The notes under the pieces were generated by a model. That model was not told where the DNA came from, ran no database searches, and was given only the letters and a program-made list of their open reading frames with translations. Below, piece by piece: positions 1-7,994 of a DNA stretch of 36,112 nucleotides. Position numbers and translations under genes: made by a program. The stretch spans positions 1-36,112 of the forward strand of contig CALUYU010000019.1 of the NCBI GenBank assembly GCA_944325075.1, in the 5' to 3' direction. Positions within the stretch are counted from its first letter, which is position 1; each line of letters starts with the position of its first letter. This DNA comes from Candidatus Gastranaerophilales bacterium. GTDB taxonomy: Bacteria > Cyanobacteriota > Vampirovibrionia > Gastranaerophilales > Gastranaerophilaceae.

Positions 1-30
1 TGTATCAGATAAAAATAATTTTAAAAGCAA

Positions 31-110
31 AGTAGGTTGGGCTTTCAGCCCAACATTAAAATATTGTTGGGGTAGAACCCCCAACATACAAAAAAGCAGA
101 GTTGGCCGCA
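31..110. repeat. Pair of GTTGGG hairpin repeats
   Basis: Two short perfect hairpins lie side by side. The first has arms GTTGGGCT (36-43) and AGCCCAAC (47-54) with loop TTC. The second has arms TGTTGGGG (65-72) and CCCCAACA (79-86). The first is preceded by AGTAG, the same flank as the copies near 35833 and 35956 at the other end of the window. A degraded copy is visible at 269-287. The unit is too small to encode anything and resembles REP-type palindromic repeats. No transposase is nearby. Confidence 0.75.
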
Positions 111-143
111 TCGGGAAAAGTTTGATAAAAAATTCTCTATGTC

Positions 144-221
144 ATCCTGAACTCGCAGCTCCTCTTGTTTCCGACGAAAAGGAGGCTTACAAGGGAGGGT
201 GCTCGCAGAGTATTTCAGGAT
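144..221. repeat. Probable degenerate palindromic intergenic repeat
   Basis: The sequence begins ATCCTGAACTCGCAG and ends CTCGCAGAGTATTTCAGGAT. The outer ATCCTGA (144-150) and TCAGGAT (215-221) are inverted copies. This is the usual look of palindromic intergenic repeats that begin GTCATCCTGA and end TTTCAGGATC. It lies inside an open reading frame that runs into prepilin A, but the translation has the composition of non-coding repeat DNA. Confidence 0.45.
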
Positions 222-286
222 CTAGCCCCCAACAAAAATGTTCGGCCATATGCACACAAAAATCTAATGTTGGGCTGAAAGCCAAA

Positions 287-319
287 CTTCCTTTTTCTTT
301 AGCACAAAGAAAAAGGAAG
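287..319. repeat. 14-bp perfect inverted repeat
   Basis: CTTCCTTTTTCTTT (287-300) and AAAGAAAAAGGAAG (306-319) are exact reverse complements around the loop AGCAC. It has the same design as the longer inverted repeat at 35864-35907 (a T/C-rich arm, then an A/G-rich arm), and both lie within the dispersed-repeat patches. Confidence 0.7.
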
Positions 320-440
320 CAAAAAGAAAGCATTATGTTTCGTGAGACTAAAATTTCAAAATGGGACTTGAAAAATAAGAAATTTAATATTATTTCTACG
401 CGTTTCAGACAGCGCAGCGTCATAATGCAGTGCCTCAGGC
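300..440 (+). repeat. Modular dispersed repeat, left copy
   Basis: Two blocks recur at the right end of the window. CGTGAGACTAAAATTTCAAA at 341-360 is identical to 36057-36076 and is followed in both places by ATGGGACTTGAAAA or a near match. GACAGCGCAGCGTCATAATG at 408-427 is identical to 36002-36021. AATGCAGTGCCTCAGGC at 424-440 is identical to 35695-35711. The block order here is reversed relative to 36.0 kb, as if cut from a tandem array at a different point. The putative start codon of prepilin A lies inside this repeat. Confidence 0.75.
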
Positions 441-1222
441 CCAACTCGCCTCGCAAGTTTGCGTTTACTTTGGCAGAGGTTTTAATAACCCTGGGCATAA
501 TCGGTGTGGTGGCTGCCATGACAATGCCCTCACTTATGGCGAATTACCAAAAGAAGGAAACTGTTGTTAGACTGCAAAAAATATATTCACAAATCAGTCA
601 GGTAATAAAGCTTGCAGAAGCTGAGCATGGATCTATTGAGGGTTGGAATTATGCTAATATGGGCTCCAGTAGCAGGGAAATAGTCGAAAACTTCCTTAAT
701 GATTATATTATAAAGCATATTAAAGTTTTAAAGAAATGTGATGCTTCAAATATGTCTGAATGTATTAATGATCCGGTCATGGATCTAAAAGGTAGTATAG
801 CTTATGTAACAACAGAAGCAAGTGCTCTATATGGCGTTCTTACACAGGATGGATATGGAATTTTATTTTGGCCGGGTGGTATAACCTCTGATGACGGCAC
901 TGAATCTTCATATTCGCAGCATATGCATTTTATTGTTGATATTAACGGCCCGCGGAAAGGTGAAAACAGAACCGGAAAAGATATTTTTGTTATCTCGGCT
1001 AATTTTGGCCCGCAAGTTTCTCTTTCTGATACGTCAGTTGAAAACAGACCTAAAAGATCCGGAGTCCACTTTTATGGAAACGGTTGGCTGCCTGAATTAA
1101 CTCGTGACGAAATTTTAACTTCTTCCCATGGCTGCAATAATACTGTATACAGAGCAGGAGTAATGTGTGGTGCACTAATACAACGTGACGGATGGGAAAT
1201 TAAAGACGACTATCCGTGGTAG
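425..1222 (+). CDS. Prepilin-like protein A (type IV pilin / pseudopilin family)
   Basis: The N-terminus has the type III prepilin signature: a short basic leader, then A|FTLAEVLITLGIIGVVAA, a 20-residue hydrophobic helix and a charged start to the globular part. A prepilin peptidase would cleave before the Phe and the helix would pack into a pilus or pseudopilus. The C-terminus ends C-G-A-L-I-Q-R-D-G-W-E-I-K-D-D-Y-P-W, almost the same as prepilin B, while the middle differs. I chose ATG 425 because it gives a 12-residue leader (ending SPRKFA). The frame is open back to 122, but that extension is translated repeat DNA. Neither ATG 425 nor the in-frame ATG 335 has a good ribosome binding site, and ATG 425 lies in a dispersed repeat, so expression is uncertain. 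A strong terminator follows. Confidence 0.75.
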   Translation: MQCLRPNSPRKFAFTLAEVLITLGIIGVVAAMTMPSLMANYQKKETVVRLQKIYSQISQVIKLAEAEHGSIEGWNYANMGSSSREIVENFLNDYIIKHIKVLKKCDASNMSECINDPVMDLKGSIAYVTTEASALYGVLTQDGYGILFWPGGITSDDGTESSYSQHMHFIVDINGPRKGENRTGKDIFVISANFGPQVSLSDTSVENRPKRSGVHFYGNGWLPELTRDEILTSSHGCNNTVYRAGVMCGALIQRDGWEIKDDYPW

Positions 1223-1252
1223 GGTTTCATCGCAAATAAAAAGTTACATGTT

Positions 1253-1287
1253 AAAGCGGGTGTACAATAATATATACACCCGCTTTT
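1253..1287 (+). terminator. Intrinsic terminator after prepilin A
   Basis: Perfect 12-bp stem AAAGCGGGTGTA (1253-1264) / TACACCCGCTTT (1275-1286) with a ten-base AT-rich loop and a short T run. It sits 30 bases after the stop of prepilin A. Confidence 0.85.
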
Positions 1288-1466
1288 GGCACGAGATAAT
1301 ATAATTATTCTTAATCCCAAAATTTATTAAATTATATTTCAGTTCAAAACTGACTTTATTGTAATATTTTTACGGTTAATATAATATAAAGTAGTAGGGT
1401 ATATATTTTTATAAATTCCTCACTTCAAAGAGATTTCTGCAATTTATAAGAGAAAGGGTTATTAAA

Positions 1467-2147
1467 ATGGCTATTACAAAAATTGGGGCAAGGTTCGTAA
1501 AAAGGATTAACCAAGGATCTAATTCAAAACAGATCGTAACAGAAACATTAAACGGGAAAACTTATACACGAGTTATAGAAAACGGTCGAATTATTCACGA
1601 TCGTGTTAAGCAAATTACAAGATCGACTGTTGGAAATAAGAAGGTAAACACTATAACAAAAGTTAGCATGTTTCCGCATGACAAAGAGCAACCTTTAATT
1701 GGCAAAGCAGTTTATGACAGAGTTTATTCTGAAAATGGCAGTCTGCTGGGTGTACGGCAGGTTATAAGCAATAATGTTTCTTCAGATCAGACATTGACCA
1801 GAAAAATTGTTGCCAAGCAAGGTAATGACGGTATTATGACTTATAAATTCTACTGTGATGAAGGCCGTCGGGTCGATTCAAAGGCCGCAAATCAGCATTA
1901 TGTTGGGAATCAATATGTTAATCCTAATCCTACTGCGGCACGAATTTTTTATAATGAAAAGGGGCTTCCAATGCCAAACGGATATAAAGGTGCTAAAAAT
2001 TTGTCGTTAAAAGAAATGCGCAATTGGCACTTTGAGAATTCTCCTGAACAGCCTTATGCGCCATCCGGTTTGAAATTAGAATTTTTGGATAATCGCGGCG
2101 GAGATGGTACTTTGTCTACAATGAATTCACTTGATAAATATATTTAA
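1467..2147 (+). CDS. Hypothetical protein, 226 aa
   Basis: I do not recognise this protein. It is soluble and rather basic at the N-terminus, with no signal peptide or membrane segment. Residues 20-70 alternate polar and hydrophobic positions (for example TLNGKTYTRVIENGRIIHD), and a second similar stretch around 85-125 (YDRVYSENGSLLGVRQVIS) suggests beta-hairpin repeats of the 'YNEKGLPMPNG' kind, as in many lineage-restricted surface-associated or structural proteins. The start ATG is preceded by AGAAAGGG at a normal distance. It is a single-gene unit, flanked upstream by an AT-rich stretch and downstream by a terminator. Function unknown. Confidence 0.7.
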   Translation: MAITKIGARFVKRINQGSNSKQIVTETLNGKTYTRVIENGRIIHDRVKQITRSTVGNKKVNTITKVSMFPHDKEQPLIGKAVYDRVYSENGSLLGVRQVISNNVSSDQTLTRKIVAKQGNDGIMTYKFYCDEGRRVDSKAANQHYVGNQYVNPNPTAARIFYNEKGLPMPNGYKGAKNLSLKEMRNWHFENSPEQPYAPSGLKLEFLDNRGGDGTLSTMNSLDKYI

Positions 2148-2166
2148 TTACTTAAAATATATATTT

Positions 2167-2210
2167 AAAAAGATTCAGGCGATTAAGTATTAAATCACTG
2201 AATCTTTTTT
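2167..2210 (+). terminator. Intrinsic terminator
   Basis: AAAAAGATTCAG (2167-2178) pairs perfectly with CTGAATCTTTTT (2198-2209) and runs into Ts. It is 20 bases downstream of the 226-residue unknown gene. Confidence 0.85.
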
Positions 2211-2347
2211 ATGCATTATGAGTAGAAAAGCTTTACCTCACTTTTTTACATAAGGTATTTATAAGTTTGCACGCAAGTAACTTGAGCATTTCAGCGGTTT
2301 AAAGTAGTACTCTAAAATAAAAGAAGTTATTGTATTGCCCGGTTTTA

Positions 2348-2581
2348 TTAATTAAATTCTATAGATTTGACTTGCCAAAACTCCTCAAGTCTTTTTTGTA
2401 ATTCATTGGAGTCTCCCGCAACATCAAGAATGATAATTCCTTCAGGAGAGCAGGTGTCCTCTGTTCCATGATGCAAGCCTATTCGTGTTTTTATTTGGCA
2501 GCCGTATTGGGTTAATATTTTCTGGAATTCTATTGAATCATTATTTCGTTCTGTAAGTTTTATTGCTAATATTGAACTCAT
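2348..2581 (-). CDS. TM1266-like ACT-fold putative iron-only hydrogenase system regulator
   Basis: This 77-residue protein has the pattern of the small ACT/ferredoxin-like family exemplified by TM_1266: an N-terminal beta strand (SSILAIKL), a helix ending in ILTQYGCQIKTRIGLHH, a central strand EGIIILDVAGD and a C-terminal helix plus strand (LQKRLEEFWQVKSIEF). Family members are annotated as regulators linked to FeFe-hydrogenases and probably bind a small ligand or metal. I chose the second ATG because GGGGG lies five bases before it; an in-frame ATG six codons upstream would give 83 residues. No hydrogenase gene is in this window. The assignment is by pattern only. Confidence 0.65.
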   Translation of the reverse strand: MSSILAIKLTERNNDSIEFQKILTQYGCQIKTRIGLHHGTEDTCSPEGIIILDVAGDSNELQKRLEEFWQVKSIEFN

Positions 2582-2898
2582 TGTTTCCCCCTTACTCAAT
2601 GATTGCCTGCTAAATTATTTTTTCATATTGGCCAAATAGCTTATAAACAGGGATAGTTAGGTTATTTGTAAACATTTGTTACAAAATATATATAAATTAT
2701 ATCCAAAATAAGCAATTTTTAAATCTAAAAATACTTTATATAAATACGAGAGAAAATTAATTTATAGGAAAAAGATTTGAGGTATAAAGCATAATGTAAA
2801 TAATTGTAACAAATATGGAAAATTAATAGTTAATCATTAAAGATTAACAGAATAAATGTCGATAGTAAACACGTGAGTAAATATAAAGGAGATTAAAA
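2582..2898. other. AT-rich intergenic region
   Basis: About 317 bases with no credible ORF separate two divergent genes, so promoters for both should lie here. An 11-bp sequence, ATTTGTTACAA (2674-2684), recurs in exactly inverted orientation as TTGTAACAAAT (2804-2814), a possible operator pair. I could not assign a clear -35/-10 pair. Confidence 0.5.
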
Positions 2899-3222
2899 AT
2901 GTCTACATTTGATTATGGAAATTATGGAAAAAGAGCTGAAGGAACATCATATCAACCAAAGGTTAAAACTCAGGATTTAGCTGTTTCTAAACAAGCTGAA
3001 AGTGAAGCAATATTGAAATTCGGGGCTCCGAAAGAAACTGAGCTAAGCAGTTTGGAAGCTATGTCTAATTATGCGCTCGGAGCGCTTGGTGTCGGAAATG
3101 GAAAAAGGGTTGATGTATCTGCTTTAGGGTTATCAGAAAATGACCAAAAACTTATTTCAAGATATGTAACTCCTGAGCAGCAGGCAAGAATCGAATCCGG
3201 AATGTTATCTTATTTGGGATAG
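2899..3222 (+). CDS. Hypothetical protein, 107 aa
   Basis: Not recognised. It is a small soluble protein with no signal peptide. Residues 50-70 form a helix-like stretch (ELSSLEAMSNYALGALGVG), and the C-terminal third reads ALGLSENDQKLISRYVTPEQ, a charged helical end. The start is well supported by AAAGGAG seven bases upstream of ATG. It is a single-gene unit closed by a perfect terminator. The YALG motif also occurs near the N-terminus of the 1364-residue protein at 31462 (LYSYALGQIGLSF), which may be chance. Confidence 0.75.
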   Translation: MSTFDYGNYGKRAEGTSYQPKVKTQDLAVSKQAESEAILKFGAPKETELSSLEAMSNYALGALGVGNGKRVDVSALGLSENDQKLISRYVTPEQQARIESGMLSYLG

Positions 3223-3254
3223 CAGACTTATAAAATACATTTACTCACAAGTTT

Positions 3255-3279
3255 AAGGCTGACATGTGTCAGCCTTTTT
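3255..3279 (+). terminator. Intrinsic terminator
   Basis: AAGGCTGACA (3255-3264) and TGTCAGCCTT (3267-3276) form a perfect 10-bp stem with a two-base gap, followed by Ts. It ends the 107-residue gene. Confidence 0.88.
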
Positions 3280-3293
3280 GATTTTTGTTTTTG

Positions 3294-3302
3294 TGATAAA
3301 AT
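3294..3302 (+). promoter_or_regulatory. Extended -10 promoter candidate for purA
   Basis: TG-A-TAAAAT (3294-3302) has the extended -10 form and lies 39 bases before the purA start. The upstream T-rich stretch gives only a weak -35 (TTTTTG at 3275-3280). The trxA promoter candidate near 30944 has the same TGTGATAnAAT wording. Confidence 0.5.
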
Positions 3303-3341
3303 AGGTTGGTAAATAAGCTAACATGAAGAAGGGATAAGGAT

Positions 3342-4616
3342 ATGAATAGAGTTGTAGTAGGTGCGCAGTGGGGAGACGAGGGGAAAGCGAAAATTACGGA
3401 TTTACTGGCTGCGGAGGCTGATCTTATTATCAGGTATCAGGGCGGATGTAATGCCGGTCATACTGTTGTTGTTGATGATAAAACTTTTAAATTTCACCTT
3501 ATCCCGTCAGGAATTTTATATTCCGGCAAGGATTGTTTTATTGGGGCCGGGACTGTTATTTTGCCTGAATATTTTGAGGAAGAGGTAAATGGATTAATAA
3601 AAGATGGAATTGATGTTTCAAGATTAAAGGTCAGTCCGCTTGCCTCTATAACAATGCCTTATCATACAGAGGTTGACGGATACAGTGAAGATAATGCGAA
3701 AAAAGGTAAAATAGGTACTACTAAAAAAGGTATTGGACCTACTTATACCGATAAATATGCCAGAATTGGCCTAAAGGTTCAGGATTTGTATTCAGAAGAA
3801 ACATTGAGTGAAAAACTTGATGTTATTTTACCATTGAAAAATAAGATGCTTGAAAATGTTTACGGGCTTAAAGCCTATTCAAAGGAAGACGTTCTTGGAC
3901 TTTGCAAAAAATATGCGGAAATTTTCAGACCATATGTTTGTTTTGAGTGGCAGGAATTTTTGGAAACCTCAAAGGATAAGACAATACTGTTTGAAGGCGC
4001 TCAGGGCGTTATGCTTGATGTGGATTACGGGACTTATCCTTTTGTAACAAGCTCAAGCCCTATCGGAGGCGGTGCTTGTACCGGCAGTGGGTACGGGCCT
4101 AAGATGATTGATGAAATTGTCGGAGTTGCCAAGGCTTACGTAACCCGTGTTGGGGAAGGTCCTTTTGTAACAGAACTTACAGATGAAACAGGCGATAGAA
4201 TAAGAGAAATTGGTCATGAGTTTGGGGTTACGACCGGGCGTCCGAGAAGATGCGGATGGTTTGATGCGGTTACCATGCGTTACGCGGTTCTTGTCGGCGG
4301 GTTGACAACTATTGCGCTTACAAAAATAGATGTATTTGATGAGTTTGATGAAATTAAAGTTTGTACGGCTTACAAAGATACAAGAAATGGTAAAATATAT
4401 ACATCTTATCCTACAGATGTATATATGCACAAATATCTTGAGCCGGTTTACGAAACTCATAAAGGATGGAATACTTCTTTGACCGATATACGTGATTACG
4501 ATAAGCTGCCTGAAAATGCTAAAGAGTATCTTGCAAGGCTGGAAGAGCTTCTTGGGGTTCCAATTTCTATTGTAAGTGTAGGCCCGGGAAGAGATCAGAC
4601 AATTTTTAAACATTAA
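3342..4616 (+). CDS. purA: Adenylosuccinate synthetase
   Basis: PurA joins IMP and aspartate using GTP to give adenylosuccinate, the first committed step to AMP, in the cytosol. The 424-residue length is normal. Family motifs are visible: the GTP-binding N-terminus GAQWGDEGKAKITDLL, YQGGCNAGHTVV, the IMP-site block GTTKKGIGPTYTDK, FEGAQGVMLDVDYGTYPFVT, TTGRPRRCGWFDAV and the C-terminal VSVGPGRDQT. One oddity is GDEGKAK, where most PurA proteins have GDEGKGK. The start follows AAGGGATAAGGA. secA lies downstream on the same strand with no clear terminator between them. Confidence 0.97.
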   Translation: MNRVVVGAQWGDEGKAKITDLLAAEADLIIRYQGGCNAGHTVVVDDKTFKFHLIPSGILYSGKDCFIGAGTVILPEYFEEEVNGLIKDGIDVSRLKVSPLASITMPYHTEVDGYSEDNAKKGKIGTTKKGIGPTYTDKYARIGLKVQDLYSEETLSEKLDVILPLKNKMLENVYGLKAYSKEDVLGLCKKYAEIFRPYVCFEWQEFLETSKDKTILFEGAQGVMLDVDYGTYPFVTSSSPIGGGACTGSGYGPKMIDEIVGVAKAYVTRVGEGPFVTELTDETGDRIREIGHEFGVTTGRPRRCGWFDAVTMRYAVLVGGLTTIALTKIDVFDEFDEIKVCTAYKDTRNGKIYTSYPTDVYMHKYLEPVYETHKGWNTSLTDIRDYDKLPENAKEYLARLEELLGVPISIVSVGPGRDQTIFKH

Positions 4617-4642
4617 GTCCATAAGAGGTTATATTGGCTGGT

Positions 4643-4650
4643 GGGGGGGG
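4643..4650 (+). repeat. Eight-G homopolymer upstream of secA
   Basis: A run of eight G lies just before a good ribosome binding site (GGAGGA, 4649-4654) for a tiny ORF upstream of secA. Such runs can slip during replication. Compare the 11-G run at 7916-7926. Confidence 0.7.
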
Positions 4651-4662
4651 AGGATCATTTAT

Positions 4663-4725
4663 ATGCTCGGTCTTTTGTGGCTTTTTACGCCGGTCGTGTC
4701 TGTGGAAATATTATTTTTTTCTTAA
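4663..4725 (+). CDS. Possible 20-residue hydrophobic leader peptide upstream of secA
   Basis: ATG 4663 is preceded by GGAGGA with an eight-base spacer. The frame encodes 20 residues, mostly hydrophobic (MLGLLWLFTPVVSVEILFFS), and stops 75 bases before secA. A short hydrophobic ORF upstream of secA recalls secretion-monitoring leader peptides such as E. coli SecM, but it is far shorter and no arrest motif is recognisable. A different frame starting at TTG 4634, with AGAGG upstream, is open into secA, so the assignment is unsure. Confidence 0.3.
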   Translation: MLGLLWLFTPVVSVEILFFS

Positions 4726-4799
4726 GATGTATAAAATCTCCTTTGTCTATGTTAAAATAAACGCATACGAATACCAAATTTGGAGAGGACAATTTAATA

Positions 4800-7460
4800 A
4801 TGCTAAATTTATTGATGAAAGTATTGGGCGACCCTAATGAAAGAAAAATAAAAAGTATTATGGGGATTATTGACCATATTAACGCCCTTGAACCACAGTT
4901 TGAAGCAATGTCTGATGAAGAGTTAAGGGCCAAAACAGACGAGTTTAAATCGATTTTGGCAAAACGCCCGACATCTAAAGATTTTAAGACTGATAGAAAG
5001 CTGGAAAAAGAAGCGTTGGATAAACTTCTTCCTGAAGCGTTCGCGACTGTTCGTGAAGCCGGGAAAAGAGTGCTTAATATGAGACATTTTGATGTTCAGC
5101 TTATCGGCGGATATTTCCTTCATAACGGGCATATTGCCGAGATGAGAACTGGTGAAGGTAAAACTCTTGTGGCGACTTTACCGGCATATCTTAATGCGCT
5201 TACCGGTAAAGGCGTTCATGTTATTACGGTTAATGATTACCTGGCAAAACGTGACAGCGAATGGATGGGGAAGATTTACAAATTCCTTGGACTTTCAGTT
5301 GGTGTAATCCTTTCCGGCAGCCGTACAATGGATGATTTTGCAGCTAAAAAGGCCGCTTATGACTGTGATATTACTTACGGCACCAATAATGAATTTGGGT
5401 TTGATTATTTAAGGGATAATATGGCGCAGAGTCCAAATGCCCTGGTTCAAAGGCCTTATAATTACGCTATTATTGATGAAGTCGACAGTATTTTGATTGA
5501 TGAGGCCAGAACCCCGCTTATTATTAGCGGAAGACTCGAAAAATCCGCTGAAACTTATAAATTGATGGCAAAAGTTGCTCCTCAGTTAAAGAAAGATATT
5601 GACTATGAAGTTGATGAAAAAAATAAGAACATTATTTTAACTGAAGAAGGAATTGACAGAGCTCAGGAAATTCTTCAGATTAAAGATTTGTTTGACCTTA
5701 ACACGCAATATGCACACCATCTTTTGCAAGCGTTAAAAGCTAAAGAATTGTTTGTGAAGGATACGGATTATGTTGTGAGAAACAATGAAGTAATGATTGT
5801 AGATGAGTTTACGGGACGTTTGATGGAAGGAAGACGCTGGTCTGACGGGCTCCATCAGGCTATTGAGGCAAAGGAAGGTGTCCAAATTCAGGATGAAACC
5901 CAAACTCTGGCAAGTATTACTTTCCAAAATTTATTCAGACTTTATCCTAAACTTGCCGGTATGACCGGTACAGCAATGACTGAAGAAGCTGAGTTCGGTA
6001 AAATTTATAATCTTGAAGTTACGGTGATTCCAACTAACAAACCCGATATCAGAATAAATTATCCTGACGTTATCTATAAAACTGAACGGGCAAAATTCGC
6101 TGCAGTTGTTCAGGATATTATATATCAGCACAAGCTTGGGCGTCCGGTTCTTGTAGGTACAATAAGTATTGAAAAATCCGAGTATGTATCCCATTTGTTA
6201 AATAAAATTGGTATAAAACATAATGTTTTGAATGCAAAACATCACGAAAAAGAAGCATATATTATAGCTCAAGCCGGCCGTGTAGGCGCAGTTACAATTG
6301 CTACTAACATGGCAGGCCGCGGTACAGATATTCTATTGGGTGGTAACGCTGAGTATATGGCTAAAGAAAAGCTTGATGAACTTGGAATAGATCCGGACAG
6401 CCCTCAGTACGAACAAAAGAAAGCTGAATTACTGGCAGAGGCAACAGCTATTACAAAGGAAGAACACGCTCAGGTTGTAGAAGCCGGCGGATTACACGTT
6501 ATAGGTACTGAACGCCACGAATCACGCCGTATTGATAACCAGTTAAGAGGCCGTGCTGCCCGTCAGGGTGATCCCGGTTCTACAAGATTTTTCCTGTCTT
6601 TAGAAGATAATTTGATGAGGATTTTTGGCGGGGATAAAATTACATCTCTTATGAATGCCCTTAATGTTGATGAAACTATGGCAATTGAACACCCGCTTAT
6701 TACAAGGCAAATTCAGTCTGCACAAAAGAAGGTGGAAACTTATCACTTTGATATAAGAAAAAGCGTACTCGAATACGACGATGTTATGAATATTCAACGT
6801 GAAAAATTCTATGCCCAAAGACGAAAAGTTTTATTTGGAAAAGATTTGAGTTCAGATATTTACTATATGATTGAAAAAGAAATAGACAGACTTTTAAGAA
6901 GTTATATTTCTCCTGAACAAACCCCTGATGAGTATGTATTTGAAGACTTGAATACCATGATTAAAGAAATACATTCTATTTTCCCTCCTCTAACCGGGTT
7001 CGGGATATCTGATGTTCAGGGCGTGAGGTTCGAGGCTATATATGATAAATTGAAAGAACTTGCAATTCAGTCGTATAAAGATCATGAAGTTCAGGTTATT
7101 GCATTTTATAATAATGTAATTTCTCAATATGATCCTAATTTTGTTCCACAGGAACCTTTTAGCCATAACAATGTTATCAGAACCTTGGAAAGAGATATTC
7201 TTTTACGTGTAGTTGATAATAAGTGGATTGATCATCTGCATAATATTGATATGTTAAGAGACGGCATAGGATTACGTGCATACGGGCAGAAAGATCCACT
7301 GCTTGAATATAAGCGGGAAGCGTATGATATGTTTAATAAAATGATGTATGAGATTCAGGGAGATACTGTTAAACATTTGTTTAGAACAAAGTTTGGTATT
7401 CAGGTTATGGGTGAACCTCCGATGGATATGGGCGGAGAACCTCCCGAGGATATAGTTTAA
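4800..7460 (+). CDS. secA: Preprotein translocase ATPase SecA
   Basis: SecA is the motor that pushes unfolded preproteins through SecYEG at the inner face of the membrane. At 886 residues it is of normal length. Visible motifs are the Walker A region [30 protein letters not shown], the Walker B / DEAD-like [19 protein letters not shown], the preprotein cross-linking segment, [27 protein letters not shown] and the arginine-finger block [19 protein letters not shown]. The C-terminus ends in a Met/Pro/Gly/Glu-rich tail ([15 protein letters not shown]) without the Cys-rich zinc-binding SecB site found in many proteobacterial SecAs. The start is preceded by GGAGAGGA. A terminator follows directly. 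All exported proteins in this window should depend on it. Confidence 0.98.
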   Translation: MLNLLMKVLGDPNERKIKSIMGIIDHINALEPQFEAMSDEELRAKTDEFKSILAKRPTSKDFKTDRKLEKEALDKLLPEAFATVREAGKRVLNMRHFDVQLIGGYFLHNGHIAEMRTGEGKTLVATLPAYLNALTGKGVHVITVNDYLAKRDSEWMGKIYKFLGLSVGVILSGSRTMDDFAAKKAAYDCDITYGTNNEFGFDYLRDNMAQSPNALVQRPYNYAIIDEVDSILIDEARTPLIISGRLEKSAETYKLMAKVAPQLKKDIDYEVDEKNKNIILTEEGIDRAQEILQIKDLFDLNTQYAHHLLQALKAKELFVKDTDYVVRNNEVMIVDEFTGRLMEGRRWSDGLHQAIEAKEGVQIQDETQTLASITFQNLFRLYPKLAGMTGTAMTEEAEFGKIYNLEVTVIPTNKPDIRINYPDVIYKTERAKFAAVVQDIIYQHKLGRPVLVGTISIEKSEYVSHLLNKIGIKHNVLNAKHHEKEAYIIAQAGRVGAVTIATNMAGRGTDILLGGNAEYMAKEKLDELGIDPDSPQYEQKKAELLAEATAITKEEHAQVVEAGGLHVIGTERHESRRIDNQLRGRAARQGDPGSTRFFLSLEDNLMRIFGGDKITSLMNALNVDETMAIEHPLITRQIQSAQKKVETYHFDIRKSVLEYDDVMNIQREKFYAQRRKVLFGKDLSSDIYYMIEKEIDRLLRSYISPEQTPDEYVFEDLNTMIKEIHSIFPPLTGFGISDVQGVRFEAIYDKLKELAIQSYKDHEVQVIAFYNNVISQYDPNFVPQEPFSHNNVIRTLERDILLRVVDNKWIDHLHNIDMLRDGIGLRAYGQKDPLLEYKREAYDMFNKMMYEIQGDTVKHLFRTKFGIQVMGEPPMDMGGEPPEDIV

Positions 7461-7465
7461 TCGTA

Positions 7466-7494
7466 AAAAAAGCTCATTTTATATGAGCTTTTTT
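7466..7494 (+). terminator. Intrinsic terminator after secA
   Basis: AAAAAAGCTCAT (7466-7477) pairs perfectly with ATGAGCTTTTTT (7483-7494) around a five-base loop, only a few bases after the secA stop. Confidence 0.9.
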
Positions 7495-7834
7495 AGTTTT
7501 TACGGAGAATTTTCATAAGTTGTCTTGTTGCGAAATGTATTTTACCGGATGATTGATTAAAATGTCGGGCGCTGTAAGAAGTAATAAAAATAGAAGAGAA
7601 TGTTATACAAAAAGCATAAGGAGTATGGATTTTAATTTTGGTTATTGTAGGCGCAGGGTTTTCGCGTTCTATGGGCACCTCACTATAACACTGTGCTTCC
7701 CTTGATACATATAAATAGTATTAAAAACAAATGATGCCGTAGTTTCAGTCCAACAACAAAAAATATTAATTCTTCAAATATTTTCTTTAAGTTCAGCCCG
7801 GCGGAGCATCATCTAAAAGGGTGCTGTGCCCCAC
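7495..7834. other. Intergenic region with repeat remnants
   Basis: About 340 bases with no convincing gene. A 61-codon minus-strand frame exists but has no ribosome binding site. On the plus strand a short hydrophobic frame (WILILVIVGAGFSR near 7625-7670) has no start, so it may be a relic of a membrane protein. GTTTCAGTCCAACAA near 7741-7755 resembles half of the GTTGGG hairpin repeat at 36-54. Confidence 0.5.
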
Positions 7835-7863
7835 TTGAAAAAACAGAAAAAATAGTATATAAT
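7835..7863 (+). promoter_or_regulatory. Consensus sigma-70 promoter for prepilin B
   Basis: TTGAAA (7835-7840), a 17-base spacer and a perfect TATAAT (7858-7863). The ATG with the best ribosome binding site follows 24 bases later. The 20 bases GAAAAAATAGTATATAATAA (7846-7865) recur exactly at 36093-36112, so this promoter is part of a dispersed cassette. Confidence 0.85.
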
Positions 7864-7886
7864 AAAAGAAAAAAGGGGGTAAACAC

Positions 7887-7994
7887 ATGGAAAAGTCAAG
7901 TATAGTATGGTATACGGGGGGGGGGGTAACGAACCTCAAGGGAGACAAGGGCTTTTGTCAAAATTGCTTTCCTCCATATCAAAGTGTTCTGTAG
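7887..7994 (+). CDS. Out-of-phase leader frame of prepilin B
   Basis: ATG 7887 has the best ribosome binding site at this locus (AAAAAAGGGGG, seven-base spacer) and lies 24 bases after a consensus promoter. Read as given, it runs through the 11-G tract and stops at 7992-7994 after 35 codons. One extra G, or two fewer, would put it in frame with prepilin B and give a 304-residue fusion. I therefore read it as the true start of prepilin B in an 'off' phase, not as a separate peptide. Confidence 0.45.
   Translation: MEKSSIVWYTGGGVTNLKGDKGFCQNCFPPYQSVL

Noticed and set aside
122-424. N-terminal 101-codon extension of prepilin A
   Set aside because: It translates hairpins and dispersed repeats, has no ribosome binding site, and would put a prepilin core after an implausibly long leader.
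187-519. 110-codon minus-strand frame opposite prepilin A
   Set aside because: It is a shadow of the prepilin and repeat sequence with no start signal.
4053-4622. 189-codon minus-strand frame opposite purA
   Set aside because: It is a mirror frame of a highly conserved gene, with unusual composition (Cys, Ile, Arg) and no ribosome binding site.
7493-7678. 61-codon minus-strand frame after secA
   Set aside because: It begins without a ribosome binding site and overlaps the secA terminator. The composition is that of intergenic DNA.
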